Source of the DNA: Acidobacteriota bacterium
GTDB lineage: Bacteria > Acidobacteriota > Blastocatellia > Pyrinomonadales > Pyrinomonadaceae
NCBI GenBank assembly: GCA_003385635.1
Contig: QQUY01000002.1
Coordinates: forward strand, 248,001-312,000
Length of the DNA: 64,000 nt
Direction of reading: 5' to 3'
Position numbers and translations under genes: made by a program. The notes under the pieces were generated by a model. It did not search any database. It saw only the letters and a list, made by a program, of their open reading frames with translations, and had not been told where the DNA came from. This document shows positions 25,845 through 35,535 of this stretch, piece by piece. Every line of letters begins with the position of its first letter. Position 1 is the stretch's first letter.

Positions 25845-25907
25845 CTTTGATTTACTCAAAACAGGTCTTCCTTACGGCAGGCTCGCCATTGTCCGGCACT
25901 GCACTTT

Positions 25908-26969
25908 CTATTCTTCCGGTTCTTCTGAATCTGCAGGTTTCTTCATCGATTCCCGCGCCACCTTGATAATATACGGCACCACCTTCTCCGCATTTTCCTT
26001 GTTCGTGACGATTCCCATGTGGTCCGCCGTTTCGATCTTCACGTGCTCGCTTCGGGTCGATAGTGCAGCGATCTCCTCGTGGAGCTTTATAAACTCCTTC
26101 ATGAACTCTTCTTTCGAGATCCCCTCGGGCAGCATACCGTCCGGCATTTCTTCGGTTGCCGATATAACCACGATCGGCCGGTCTCCAAGGTTTTTGTTCA
26201 ATGCCGCCTGCTTCGCCGCATTGGGAAACCCGGCTATTTCCGCCAAGGCAGCATCGTAGTTCGCGGATTTTTTTGTCAGGTAACTCAGCTGTCGCTGAAT
26301 GTCCTCGGGAGCCGCTGCGTAATCAGGGCTCATCTGCACGACCGGGTTGTAAACTTCGGTCACTCCCAGTGCGATCATCCATTGCAGAATCGAGATCTGA
26401 GTCTTCGCTTGGTCAATCATCTGTTCTGCTTTGTCCTTGGTCAGACCCGTTCGTTCGAGTTGGTCGGGATGACTCGGATCAATGAACACTAGACCGGCAA
26501 CATCGTCCGGATAGCGCTCCACGTAACTACGCATATAGAGCCCGGCGATCGAATGCCCGGCAAAGACAAACGGGCGTTTTATGCCTTCCTTTTCGAGAAG
26601 CGTGTGTAGCGCCGAATTGACCGTCTCGGCATCCCTCGGTTTATTGCTCTCTTCGCTCCAGGCAAGTCCGGCCCGGTCATAAACGCAGACCTTTGTCTTC
26701 TCAGCGACGGCCTTTTGAACCCAGTGGTAGTTCGGGGACGGCGTGCCCGCTCCAGATTCGAATACCACCGTCGGGAGATCTTCATCGGTCGGCTGCGTGG
26801 GCCCAATGCAATTGATGTGTAGCTTGTAGCCCCCCATATCCACGAGCTTGCCCGGCGGAGGTTCCACGGCTGCCGTGAATCTGAGGATCTGACCGATCAA
26901 AAGCGGGACGGTGATGATCAACACGAGCCCGATCGCCGCGAACACGAGTATCTTCTTGAACAGTTTCAT
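25908..26969 (-). CDS. Alpha/beta hydrolase, membrane-anchored or exported
   Basis: This 353-aa protein begins with one hydrophobic segment (KILVFAAIGLVLIITVPLL), either a signal anchor or a signal peptide. The alpha/beta hydrolase domain has TVVFESGAGTPSPNYHW, CVYDRAGLAWSEE, the nucleophile elbow FAGHSIAGLYMR, VFIDPSHPDQ and the late His in TADHMGIVT. Substrate unknown. GGGGAG before the ATG at 26969 fixes the start over a longer ORF from 27053. It lies 63 bp upstream of the beta-lactamase-VanX gene on the same strand and may share its transcript. Confidence 0.87.
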   Translation of the reverse strand: MKLFKKILVFAAIGLVLIITVPLLIGQILRFTAAVEPPPGKLVDMGGYKLHINCIGPTQPTDEDLPTVVFESGAGTPSPNYHWVQKAVAEKTKVCVYDRAGLAWSEESNKPRDAETVNSALHTLLEKEGIKRPFVFAGHSIAGLYMRSYVERYPDDVAGLVFIDPSHPDQLERTGLTKDKAEQMIDQAKTQISILQWMIALGVTEVYNPVVQMSPDYAAAPEDIQRQLSYLTKKSANYDAALAEIAGFPNAAKQAALNKNLGDRPIVVISATEEMPDGMLPEGISKEEFMKEFIKLHEEIAALSTRSEHVKIETADHMGIVTNKENAEKVVPYIIKVARESMKKPADSEEPEE

Positions 26970-27109
26970 CTGTAGCTCCCCTGAGGATGGCGTTCTCTCC
27001 CAACTACTGAGGCTCGCCGCTTGTGAAGTGCGAAGCGCCGCCCCGGACAACAATCACTTGCCGTCAAGAGCAGCGCTTCATGCTCTACCAAAGACCTGTG
27101 ACAACGCTC

Positions 27110-27493
27110 TTAGATCATTTCGCCAAGCCGGGTCTCGACGAGATTGCCCGTTTCCTCAACTGAAAAGACTCTTGACTTGGTCACGAATCTTACTCCAAGA
27201 GGGATCTCAAGTGAGAAGCTCGCACCGCGGCCCTTCACAATATCGATCGTCAGCTCGGTGTGCTTCCAGTAATCGAACTGGTCTTTTGCCATATAGAAAT
27301 CGCAGCCGTGAACCTCGCCAAGCCACACGTCCGCGCTTCCGACAAGAAACTCGCCGTCCGGATAGCACATCGGCGACGATCCGTCACAGCATCCGCCGCT
27401 TTGGTGAAACATAAGGTCTCCGTTCTTCTCACGAAGCTCGTCGACCACTTCTTCGGCGGCTTTGGTTATTTTGACTCTTGGGATCTTGCTCAT
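27110..27493 (-). CDS. DUF779 protein, aldehyde dehydrogenase partner
   Basis: This 127-aa cytoplasmic protein matches DUF779. Its most conserved segment is HQSGGCCDGSSPMCYPDGEF with adjacent Cys residues that could bind a metal, followed by LGEVHGCDFYM and QFDYWKHTELTIDIV. In many bacteria this gene lies directly next to an AldB/ExaC-type aldehyde dehydrogenase, as it does here, 16 bp downstream of it. Its role is unknown; a helper for the dehydrogenase is inferred from this repeated pairing. Confidence 0.92.
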   Translation of the reverse strand: MSKIPRVKITKAAEEVVDELREKNGDLMFHQSGGCCDGSSPMCYPDGEFLVGSADVWLGEVHGCDFYMAKDQFDYWKHTELTIDIVKGRGASFSLEIPLGVRFVTKSRVFSVEETGNLVETRLGEMI

Positions 27494-27509
27494 ACTGAGG
27501 CCTGGCTCC

Positions 27510-29030
27510 TTAAAAGAATCCCATCGCTTTCTTGTCGTACGAGATGAGCATGTTCTTTGTCTGCCGGTAATGGTCCAGCATCATCTTGTGCGTCTCGCGA
27601 CCGAAGCCGGACTTCTTGTAGCCGCCGAAAGGAGCGTGCGCGGGATAGAGATGATAACAGTTCACCCATACTCGACCGGCCTTGATCTTCCTGGAGATGC
27701 CGTATGCCTTGTGCGTGTCGCGGGTCCACACACCGGCGCCAAGTCCGTAAAGCGTATCGTTTGCGATCTCTACCGCATCGGCTTCGTCCTTGAACGTTGT
27801 GATCGATGTGACCGGACCGAATATCTCCTCCTGAAAGACGCGCATCTTGTTGTGGCCCTTGAACAAGGTCGGCTTAATGTAGAAACCGTTCTCAAGCCCG
27901 CTGTTCTGCTTGAATGCTTCGCCCCCGGCGAGAACCTCCGCGCCCTCTTCCTTTCCGATATCGATGTAGTTGAGGATCTTCTCGTACTGGTCCTCGCTGG
28001 CCTGCGCGCCCATCATCGTTTCGGGATCGAGAGGATGCCCCATCTTGATCTGCTTAGTTCTTTCGACGACGCGTTCGATGAACCTGTCGGCGATGTTTTC
28101 CTGAACAAGTATCCGTGACGGACAAGTACAGACTTCGCCCTGATTCAGAGCGAACATCACGGCGCCTTCAAGACATTTGTCGAAGAACTCGTCGTCCTCG
28201 GCCATCACATCGTTGAAGAAGATGTTTGGCGACTTGCCTCCCAGCTCAAGCGTTACCGGGATCAGGTTCTGCGACGCATATTGCATGATCAAACGGCCGG
28301 TCGTCGTCTCCCCCGTGAAGGCGACCTTCGCTATCCTCGGTGAACAAGCAAGCGGCTTGCCCGCTTCCGGACCGAACCCGTTTACAACGTTAAGTACACC
28401 CGGCGGAAGGACGTCCTGGATAAGCTCGAGCAGGACCATAATCCCGGCTGGAGTCTGCTCGGCGGGCTTCACGATCGTGCAGTTTCCCGCGGCAAGAGCC
28501 GGGGCGATCTTCCACGTAGCCATCAATATGGGAAAATTCCATGGAATGATCTGACCGACCACGCCAAGCGGTTCCTTTATGTTCAACGAAACCGTTTCTG
28601 GATCGAGCTCTGAAGCAGTGCCTTCTTCCCCGCGGATGACCCCCGCAAAATAGCGGAAGTGATCTATCGCGAGCGGGAGGTCGGCGGCGGTCGTCTCGCG
28701 AATCGCCTTTCCGTTGTCCCATGTTTCGGCTCGCGCGAGCGTCTCGAGGTTTTCTTCCATCACATCGGCGATCTTTAGCAGCAGGTTACTCCGTTCCGTA
28801 GCCGAAGTGTTGTTCCACTCGGGCGCCGCTTTGTGTGCCGCATCGAGCGCCAACTCGATGTCCTCTTCGGTCGATCGCGCGACCTTCGTAAAGACCTGCC
28901 CGTCAACGGGCGATACGTTGTCGAAATATTCGCCCTTCACCGGCGCAACCCATTCGCCGCCTATGAAATTTCCGTACTGTTCTTTGAATTGAGGGACCTC
29001 GAATTCCTTTGCTTTTGTCGTCGCTTCCAT
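27510..29030 (-). CDS. NAD-dependent aldehyde dehydrogenase (AldB/ExaC type)
   Basis: This 506-aa protein has the full length and motifs of the aldehyde dehydrogenase superfamily: [17 protein letters not shown] (NAD site), FTGETTTGR, the general base in [12 protein letters not shown], and the catalytic Cys in [13 protein letters not shown]. The EVCTCPSR form and the DUF779 neighbour fit the acetaldehyde/ethanol-oxidising AldB/ExaC group. It oxidises aldehydes to carboxylic acids in the cytoplasm. It forms a two-gene operon with DUF779. No alcohol dehydrogenase is nearby. Confidence 0.96.
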   Translation of the reverse strand: MEATTKAKEFEVPQFKEQYGNFIGGEWVAPVKGEYFDNVSPVDGQVFTKVARSTEEDIELALDAAHKAAPEWNNTSATERSNLLLKIADVMEENLETLARAETWDNGKAIRETTAADLPLAIDHFRYFAGVIRGEEGTASELDPETVSLNIKEPLGVVGQIIPWNFPILMATWKIAPALAAGNCTIVKPAEQTPAGIMVLLELIQDVLPPGVLNVVNGFGPEAGKPLACSPRIAKVAFTGETTTGRLIMQYASQNLIPVTLELGGKSPNIFFNDVMAEDDEFFDKCLEGAVMFALNQGEVCTCPSRILVQENIADRFIERVVERTKQIKMGHPLDPETMMGAQASEDQYEKILNYIDIGKEEGAEVLAGGEAFKQNSGLENGFYIKPTLFKGHNKMRVFQEEIFGPVTSITTFKDEADAVEIANDTLYGLGAGVWTRDTHKAYGISRKIKAGRVWVNCYHLYPAHAPFGGYKKSGFGRETHKMMLDHYRQTKNMLISYDKKAMGFF

Positions 29031-29074
29031 ATTTCAACTCCTTTCAAAATGAGCCCTGGTACTGGACGTATCCA

Positions 29075-29180
29075 GTATTCTGATCTGATTTCTTGTGTCC
29101 GTCGCTCGCGCTCCGGGTTCTGGTCGGGCCGGTCACTTCCGCTCTCGGTACTGATCGTCCTGAATTCTGACTTCTGTCAG
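29075..29180. repeat. Diverged copy of the 13.1-kb array block
   Basis: CGTCGCTCGCGCTCCGGGTT with flanking TTCTGATCTGATT and TTCTGACTTCTGTC matches the block embedded in the 12990-13382 array. It occupies the 333-bp gap between the aldehyde dehydrogenase start and the M23 gene; no gene was seen in that gap. Confidence 0.7.
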
Positions 29181-29363
29181 CTCATTACAATCGTTGGGCG
29201 ATACCCGCATTCTATACCTCAAGAAGAGTGTCCTCAATATTTTCACAGGAAGAGTGGTCTCGCTTGTGCGCTTCAGGATCGAGGGCCGGAAGTGGTGAGA
29301 GTTGATATTCGCTGCAAGAATTTTTCTGCCAAGTGAAGAATGGTCTCAACCCCGAGAACCATT

Positions 29364-30290
29364 TCAGTTAGCGCTTGTGGAGATGTCGTTTCTTGCGAGA
29401 GAACGGTCGCCAAATCGCATAGGGATGCCGACGAGCCTTCCGGCATCGTTTCGAACAGCGGCCTGCAAATGAAGATGCGGTTCCTGTGAGAACCCGGAAT
29501 TGCCGACCTTGCCTACTTCCTGTCCCGCCTCTACCCGTTCGCCTTGCTCGAGAAGAACACTTCCGTGCTGTAGATGCATCAGGCTGACGACAGCATTGTC
29601 ACATACGATGGACAGATGATTTCCGGACCCGTCTTCGGCATCCACATCCATGCTTGTCCCGGCGTTGTCAGGCACATCCTTCTTGGATTCCCTTACAGTA
29701 CCTGCGCACGGCGAGTAAACGGGTTCGCCGAATATGTGGTGATACTCGTTGGAGCTGGAGAAGATGTTTGAGGATGCTCCGCCCAGGACCCCGAGCTTGT
29801 GAATATCGATGGCGAATTCCTGCGCGTTGGGGAAGTCGCGCATATGGTTATTGATCGTCCTTGAAGAACCGCCGGACGAAATGAAGTAGTTGCCGCCTTT
29901 TAAGGGAAACTGAAGGTCGATCCCGCGCTCGGGATGCCATCGGCCGGCGAAAGCCAGCACGACGAAGCAGATGACGAAGCCCGCAGAACATCCGAGCACG
30001 ACGACGACTACGCTACCAAATATCCTCGGGGGCCAAAGAGGCAGCTTGGTTCTGGTTCGCAACAGCGCTAGTACGAACATTGCCGCGGCCAATGCTGCCG
30101 GCAGATATCTCGCATAGTATGAACCAACTAGAGGCCATTGACCCCACAAGAACAGAAATGCCATTGTGGCGATCGAGAATGCCGTTCCCAGCCAAAGGCC
30201 GAGCATCGATACCGGCTTCTTTAGAAAGCTGACGGCAGGCAGGACGACCGCCAATCCGTAATGGACAAGGTAGAATATTGCTTTCTCCAT
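29364..30290 (-). CDS. Membrane protein with C-terminal M23 (LytM) peptidase domain
   Basis: This 308-aa protein has about four hydrophobic helices in the first 130 residues (AIFYLVHYGLAVVLPAVSF, VVVVVLGCSAGFVICFVVLA). An extracytoplasmic M23 domain follows: QEFAIDIHKLG carries the Asp of the H-x3-D zinc site, VYSPCAGTV the core strand, and EPHLHLQ the H-x-H motif. GEPVYSPCAGTV...GQEVGKVGNSG is the usual LytM core. The first zinc His is not certain, as the H of H-x3-D appears replaced, so activity is uncertain. AAAGGA precedes the ATG at 30290. It is divergent from the enolase-superfamily gene. Confidence 0.85.
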   Translation of the reverse strand: MEKAIFYLVHYGLAVVLPAVSFLKKPVSMLGLWLGTAFSIATMAFLFLWGQWPLVGSYYARYLPAALAAAMFVLALLRTRTKLPLWPPRIFGSVVVVVLGCSAGFVICFVVLAFAGRWHPERGIDLQFPLKGGNYFISSGGSSRTINNHMRDFPNAQEFAIDIHKLGVLGGASSNIFSSSNEYHHIFGEPVYSPCAGTVRESKKDVPDNAGTSMDVDAEDGSGNHLSIVCDNAVVSLMHLQHGSVLLEQGERVEAGQEVGKVGNSGFSQEPHLHLQAAVRNDAGRLVGIPMRFGDRSLARNDISTSAN

Positions 30291-30483
30291 AAGATGTCCT
30301 TTTCGAATAGATGACCGGTAAATTGGCTCAACCAGACTTCTGGAACGAGAGACGAAACGTCGATATTCTTCGAACGGCATCCAGGCGCAATAAGTTCTGA
30401 GCCTTGGTCTGAGGATGCATTTGTTGATGTAATCTTAGGGCTAATTCTTTGAGCAGTAAGACAATTTCCGACAGGAGCAAGAC

Positions 30484-31590
30484 TTGAAGATAAGGAAGAT
30501 ATCCGTTTATCAGGTCGATCTGCCGCTACACGAAGGCAGTTACAAGTGGGCGAGCGGCAAGAGCGTCGAGGTGTTTGATTCCACGATCCTCCGGATCGAA
30601 ACGGACGTTGGTATCGAAGGTTTTGGGGAGGTGTGTCCGCTAGGACCCGTATATCTCCCTTCCTACGCTGCCGGAGCTCGAGCAGGGATAAGGGAGATAG
30701 CACCGAACTTAATCGGTCAGGATCCGACCGACCTGGCCGTGCTCGTCGATAACATGGACAAATGGCTGAAGGGCCACCCGTATGTAAAGTCAGCGATCGA
30801 TATTGCCTGTTGGGACATTCTCGGCAAAGCGGGCGGAATGCCGGTTGCCAAACTCCTTGGCGGAACTTACGGCGAGGACTTCGCGCTTTACAGGGCCATT
30901 TCCCAACTCGCCCCGAAAGAAATGGCTGACAATGTAAGGAGCTACAAAGAAGAAGGTTACACGAAGTTTCAGTTGAAGGTCGGCGGGAATCCGAGGGAAG
31001 ATATCGAACGCATAAAGGAATGCGCCAAAGTTCTCGATGTTTCTGATCAGCTTGTGGCAGACGCAAATTGCGGGTGGCTAATGCACGACGCCGCAAAGGT
31101 CGTCAACGGAGTTAAGGACGTTAACGTTTATATCGAACAACCGTGTTCTTCATACGAAGAATGCCTGTCTATACGCAGGCGGACCGCACTTCCATTCGTG
31201 CTCGATGAATCCATCGACGGTCTTGGAATACTGCTACGTGGATTTCAGGAAGGCGCGATGGATGTCGTCAATATAAAGATAAGCAAGTTCGGCGGACTGA
31301 CAAGGGCCCGGCAGGCGAGGGACCTTTGCGTATCGCTCGGAATTGCGATGACCATCGAAGACACGTGGGGCGGCGACATTATCACCTCGGCAATCGCGCA
31401 TCTTGCGCACAGCACTCCAGAAGAGTTTCTGTTCTCCGCGACTGATTTCAACAGCTATGTGACCAAAAGTATTGCCGAAGGCGCCCCTCATAGAATAGAC
31501 GGAAGGATGGCAGCGCCGACAACCGCCGGACTGGGTGTTGCACCGATCTGGAAAGCCTTGGGCGATCCCGTTTTCCAATGCGAAGGTTAG
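30484..31590 (+). CDS. Enolase-superfamily enzyme, probable cis-3-hydroxy-L-proline dehydratase group
   Basis: This 368-aa protein is a mandelate racemase/muconate lactonizing family member. An N-terminal capping domain ([19 protein letters not shown]) precedes a TIM barrel with FQLKVGG, the metal ligands [12 protein letters not shown] and LDES, and [11 protein letters not shown]. The N-terminal lid and KVGG form resemble the cis-3-hydroxyproline dehydratase and related hydroxyproline or dipeptide epimerase subgroups; the exact substrate is inferred. The start is TTG with AGGAG 7 nt upstream (about 30472-30476). An ornithine cyclodeaminase-family enzyme, the usual next step for a cyclic imine product, is encoded far away at 59984. 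Confidence 0.85.
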   Translation: MKIRKISVYQVDLPLHEGSYKWASGKSVEVFDSTILRIETDVGIEGFGEVCPLGPVYLPSYAAGARAGIREIAPNLIGQDPTDLAVLVDNMDKWLKGHPYVKSAIDIACWDILGKAGGMPVAKLLGGTYGEDFALYRAISQLAPKEMADNVRSYKEEGYTKFQLKVGGNPREDIERIKECAKVLDVSDQLVADANCGWLMHDAAKVVNGVKDVNVYIEQPCSSYEECLSIRRRTALPFVLDESIDGLGILLRGFQEGAMDVVNIKISKFGGLTRARQARDLCVSLGIAMTIEDTWGGDIITSAIAHLAHSTPEEFLFSATDFNSYVTKSIAEGAPHRIDGRMAAPTTAGLGVAPIWKALGDPVFQCEG

Positions 31591-31739
31591 GCTTGGATGA
31601 ACAGCGAAACGAGTCGTGCAAGGAAGATCGGAGCCTCCAGTGCCCGATTTCTTGGTCTGGTGAATATACTTTACGATACAGATTCAAACTCTTAGAAGGA
31701 ACCGCTTCCAGACACTGCCTTTAGAAAACTGAACCGTAT

Positions 31740-33008
31740 ATGAGATTCCGAAATTCGATACTTTACGTAGTTTGTTTCACCGTGGCCGCCTCCGTGTCGG
31801 TTATGGCCCAGATCCATACCGATGTTTCCGACCTGGCCGATCGACCAATTGTCCGAAAGGCGTTCGATTACCTGCGCGAGATAGAACCCGATACGATCGA
31901 GGAGCAGGTGAAGATCGCCGAGATTCCCGCTCCCACGTTTCAGGAGGAGAAGAGAGGCGCGTATTACAAGAGGCGCTTTGAGGAGCTCGATCTAAAGAGC
32001 GTGAGGGTGGATGAGGCGGGTAATGTGATCGGGGAGCGTCCCGGCTCCGGCGGTGCGAAGGCGCCTACTCTTGTGGTCGTGGCCCATCTCGACACTGTTT
32101 TCCCGATCGAAACTAAACTCGAGGCTGTTCGCGAAGGCAAAATCATTCGCCTCCCAGGTATCGGCGACGACGCTCGTGGACTGGCCGTTCTCCTTGCCGT
32201 TGTAAGGGCCTTGAACGAGCATTCGATCGAGACCGTCGGCGACCTGATATTTGTAGGAGTCGTAGGCGAGGAGGGGCTCGGCGACCTGAAGGGGACACGA
32301 CATTTGTTCGAGAAAGAACTGAAGGGCCGGATAACGCATTTCATCTCGCTCGACGGGGCAGGACTCGGTGTGACGGTCGGCGCCGTCGGAAGCAAGCGTT
32401 ACAGGGTCACTTACTCCGGACCCGGAGGCCACTCATTCGGGGCGTTCGGCATGGCGAATCCGATCCACGCCCTCGGAAGATTGATCGAGAAGGTGTCCCG
32501 GTTCGAAACGCCGTCAGAGCCCAAGACGACGTTTAGTGTCGGTGTCATACGTGGCGGAACCAGCGTCAATTCGATTGCGCATACCGCTTCATTTGATATT
32601 GACATGAGGTCGGTGGATCCGCAGGAGCTCGCAAAGCTGGACGCAAAATTCCAGGCTGCGGCGAAAGAGGCGCGCGACGAAGAGAATACACGCTGGAATA
32701 ACAGAGACGCGGTCGAGCTTTCCGTAGAGAAAATAGGTGACCGCCCCGCGGGCAGACAAGCTCCTGATTCGCCGATCATCAGGCTGTCATCCTTGGCGAA
32801 CAAGCATATGGGCATCGAGGACGACTTCGGCTTCAGCAGCACGGATTCGAATATTCCGATGAGCATCGGTATTCCGGCGGTAACACTTGATATCGGAGGA
32901 AAGGGCTACAAGGCGCATTCGCCTGACGAGTACTGGGATTCCACGGACAGTCACGTCGGAAGCCAGCGTACATTGTTGATCGTCCTCGGCGTCGTCGGAG
33001 TCAAGTAA
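31740..33008 (+). CDS. Secreted M20 family zinc peptidase
   Basis: This 422-aa protein has a signal peptide ending SVMAQ and the M20 dizinc aminopeptidase/deacylase layout. Ligands are the His and Asp of VVAHLDTVF, Asp in IGDDARG, the Glu pair of VGEEGLGD, Asp in FISLDGAG and His in YKAHSPDEYW. The inserted dimerisation domain begins around YRVTYSGPGGHSFG and contains GGTSVNSIAHTASFDIDMRS. It probably trims peptides outside the cytoplasm. It heads a tight run with the next two genes (14-bp and 3-bp gaps). Confidence 0.93.
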   Translation: MRFRNSILYVVCFTVAASVSVMAQIHTDVSDLADRPIVRKAFDYLREIEPDTIEEQVKIAEIPAPTFQEEKRGAYYKRRFEELDLKSVRVDEAGNVIGERPGSGGAKAPTLVVVAHLDTVFPIETKLEAVREGKIIRLPGIGDDARGLAVLLAVVRALNEHSIETVGDLIFVGVVGEEGLGDLKGTRHLFEKELKGRITHFISLDGAGLGVTVGAVGSKRYRVTYSGPGGHSFGAFGMANPIHALGRLIEKVSRFETPSEPKTTFSVGVIRGGTSVNSIAHTASFDIDMRSVDPQELAKLDAKFQAAAKEARDEENTRWNNRDAVELSVEKIGDRPAGRQAPDSPIIRLSSLANKHMGIEDDFGFSSTDSNIPMSIGIPAVTLDIGGKGYKAHSPDEYWDSTDSHVGSQRTLLIVLGVVGVK

Positions 33009-33022
33009 GTGAGTCAATTTCG

Positions 33023-34159
33023 ATGAGAACGTCATCGCTCTGCAAATACGGTCTGTCAATCGCGGCCGTTCTTCTGTTTTCACCGATCGCATTTGGCCAG
33101 GAAGGTGAAGAATCTTTCAGGCTCGAGGGAATTCATCGGTTCGGTGTAGAAGCGGCATCCGGATGGACCGTCTTCAGGGACTCGATCGAAGAGGGTTCGA
33201 GGAAAGTCCTGCCTTCAGAGGTGTTTGCGGAATCGAGCGGCAGTTCTGCGGTGTTCCTCTTACGAAAGCTCGACGGCAGGGAAACAACCTACAGAGTCTC
33301 GGCCGGCAAGAGAAAGCGCAACTTCGTCGTTAAGGTCTTCAAACCAGACACGGTCTCGTCATTTACACATAAAAGTAAGGGCAATCCCGATGTACGAACG
33401 TTCATTGTCGTTCCGGCTACGTTGAGCGAGAAAAGCCGTTTGGTCGTCGTGATGCACGGCCTCGGGCGAAACGCGGACGGGTACATCGCGTCTTGGGAGG
33501 ATTGGGCGAAGGTGAACGATTCGGTTGTGATCGCTCCCGAGTTCAGACGCGAAGATTGGCGGTCGTCCGCCGAATATAATTCCGGCAATATGATCGCCGG
33601 CGGTAAACGGGTGCCCCGGTCACGATGGTCATTTCAGGTAGCCGAGGATATTGCCGAAAGGGTCAGGAAGGGTTTCGGACTAGCTGCTGCGAGATACGAC
33701 ATGTTCGGCCACTCTGCCGGAGGCCAGTTCGTACACAGGTTCTCGCTCTTTATGCCGGAAGCTAATGTAAGGCTTTTCCTGGCGGCGAATTCCGGCTGGT
33801 ACACAGCGCCAGACCTAACAATCGAGTTTCCTTACGGCCTGAGGCATCCACTACTTGAGATCGCAAGTGAAGATGTAATCGAATGGACTAAGAAATCCGT
33901 AGTGATCCTTCGCGGAACCGAGGACACAGAAAGAACGCCCAATCTCAGACAAACACCTGAGGCCGATGCACAGGGACAGCACCGCTATGACCGCGCCGGA
34001 TACATGTTCAGAAAGATCTCGGAGGTTAATCCGGAAACGACCTGGAAGATGATCGAGGTGCCGGGCGCCGGCCACAGCCAGAAGGTGATGGCGCCGGCGG
34101 CTCAGCAGGTCATTGAAGATGCCAACCGCCAAGAAGAGGGCCGTGCGAGGCCGCGATAA
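33023..34159 (+). CDS. Secreted alpha/beta hydrolase (PHB depolymerase/esterase-like)
   Basis: This 378-aa protein has a signal peptide ending PIAFGQ, then a beta-rich N-terminal stretch of about 90 residues. The hydrolase domain follows: VVVMHGLGRNADGYIASWEDWA, the nucleophile elbow MFGHSAGGQFVHRF, and a final catalytic His in VPGAGHSQ. The elbow and overall order resemble polyhydroxybutyrate depolymerase-like or feruloyl-esterase-like enzymes, but the substrate is not known. It is 14 bp after the M20 gene and 3 bp before the PLP enzyme gene, so an operon is likely. Confidence 0.88.
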   Translation: MRTSSLCKYGLSIAAVLLFSPIAFGQEGEESFRLEGIHRFGVEAASGWTVFRDSIEEGSRKVLPSEVFAESSGSSAVFLLRKLDGRETTYRVSAGKRKRNFVVKVFKPDTVSSFTHKSKGNPDVRTFIVVPATLSEKSRLVVVMHGLGRNADGYIASWEDWAKVNDSVVIAPEFRREDWRSSAEYNSGNMIAGGKRVPRSRWSFQVAEDIAERVRKGFGLAAARYDMFGHSAGGQFVHRFSLFMPEANVRLFLAANSGWYTAPDLTIEFPYGLRHPLLEIASEDVIEWTKKSVVILRGTEDTERTPNLRQTPEADAQGQHRYDRAGYMFRKISEVNPETTWKMIEVPGAGHSQKVMAPAAQQVIEDANRQEEGRARPR

Positions 34160-34162
34160 AAG

Positions 34163-35290
34163 ATGAAAAACCCGATCGAGGAACTTTCGACACCTTCCCT
34201 CTTGATGGATGTCGAACGCGTCCGGCGCAATTCGGCGCGTATGTCAGAATTTGCGCTTGAGAACGGCGTCCGGCTTCGACCGCATATCAAGACTCACAAA
34301 AGCGTCGAGGTCGCCAGGATCGCGACGACAGGGCATTCCGGTGGGGTGACCGCATCGACGATAGGCGAGATCGAGGCATTTGCGGCGCACGGCTTTGACG
34401 ACTTCACCTACGCGGTCCCGATCGTTCCGGGAAAGATACCAAGGATCGTTCGCCTGCTTGCGAGCGGCGTCAAAGTGAACCTTTTAACTGACGATCCGGA
34501 TATGCCCGCTGAACTGGAGAAGGCTGCACGGTCATCGGGCGTCGAACTTAACGTTTTTGTGAAAGTCGATTGCGGATATCACCGCTGCGGAGTCGAACCG
34601 GGATCGGACGCCGCTGTGAGGACGGTCCGAGGGATCTCGGAAGGTATAGGCCTGAACCTCGCGGGCATTCTTACACACGCCGGGCATTCGTATCACGGTG
34701 GTTCCAGAGAAGAGATCGCCGAGATCGCCTCGGCCGAGCGCGACGTGATGTGTGATTTTGCGGATGACCTGCGTTCCAGCGGAATTCCGGTGCCGGTCGT
34801 TAGCATAGGATCGACGCCAACGATGACGCACATCGATCATCTTGAAGGAGTCGACGAGATACGGCCCGGAAACTATGTGTTCTTTGACGCATTCCAGGCC
34901 ACGCTCGGAAGCTGCGGGTTTTCGGACTGTGCGATCACGGTACTTGCCTCGGTCGTTCACAGAAGTTTCACAAATCAGAAGGTCATCGTCGACGCCGGTG
35001 CGATCGCTCTGTCAAAGGACCGAGGGCCGGTCGAGCTTGAAAGCGGCTGCGGGTATGGAAGGGTCCTCGATCTGGCGGGCGACGACACTGGTTTGCGCGT
35101 CGGCTCTTTGTCACAGGAACATGGCGAGATAAAGGTCGAAGATCAGCGCCTGCTGGACAGGCTCAAAGTGGGAACGAAGCTCAGAATCCTCGCGAACCAC
35201 TCCTGCCTGACCGCCGCCCAGTTTGGTCATTACGAAGTGATGGAGAACACACAGATCGTTGACCGCTGGGAGATCCACCGCGGCTGGTAG
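34163..35290 (+). CDS. D-threonine aldolase/D-serine dehydratase-like PLP enzyme
   Basis: This 375-aa cytoplasmic protein combines an alanine-racemase-like PLP barrel (LRPHIKTHKSVEVARI, with the PLP-binding Lys in HIKTHKS) and a C-terminal D-serine dehydratase-like domain. The H-x-C metal motif of that domain is present in LANHSCLTAAQF. Such enzymes use PLP and a divalent metal to split or dehydrate D-beta-hydroxy amino acids; the true substrate is open. It lies 3 bp after the hydrolase gene, so it ends an operon that degrades peptides or esters. Only a partial repeat copy follows its stop codon. Confidence 0.9.
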   Translation: MKNPIEELSTPSLLMDVERVRRNSARMSEFALENGVRLRPHIKTHKSVEVARIATTGHSGGVTASTIGEIEAFAAHGFDDFTYAVPIVPGKIPRIVRLLASGVKVNLLTDDPDMPAELEKAARSSGVELNVFVKVDCGYHRCGVEPGSDAAVRTVRGISEGIGLNLAGILTHAGHSYHGGSREEIAEIASAERDVMCDFADDLRSSGIPVPVVSIGSTPTMTHIDHLEGVDEIRPGNYVFFDAFQATLGSCGFSDCAITVLASVVHRSFTNQKVIVDAGAIALSKDRGPVELESGCGYGRVLDLAGDDTGLRVGSLSQEHGEIKVEDQRLLDRLKVGTKLRILANHSCLTAAQFGHYEVMENTQIVDRWEIHRGW

Positions 35291-35301
35291 AAAAGGGGAT
35301 C

Positions 35302-35400
35302 GCCGCTCCGCGGCTGGTGGAATCATTGGACTCCGTACCCCGGGTTTCGCTTCGCTGCACCCGGGGCTAACATCCGTCGCCCTTCCAGGGAGAAGAAAAA
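35302..35400. repeat. Dispersed 100-bp repeat, copy 1
   Basis: This block contains CCCCGGGTTTCGCTTCGCTG and then CACCCGGGGCTAACATCCG, forming a hairpin between CCCCGGGT and ACCCGGGG. The same block with about 80% identity by eye is at 38504-38602. It starts only 12 bp after the D-threonine aldolase-like gene. Confidence 0.85.
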
Positions 35401-35535
35401 CTCAGTCAACTCTCCAACTCTGTGAAAATTTACATCTTTTACATTCAATTTACCGGTCCTTAAAGAATTCGGCCTAGACGTTTGAGAGAATTGGGCACTT
35501 TCAACATCACCCTTGAACATCATCGGAGGCCAGGA

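Noticed and set aside
30221..31096. Minus-strand ORF of 291 aa opposite the enolase-superfamily gene
   Set aside because: Its translation is Arg/Ser/Pro-rich without any domain, while the plus-strand frame has full family motifs and an RBS.
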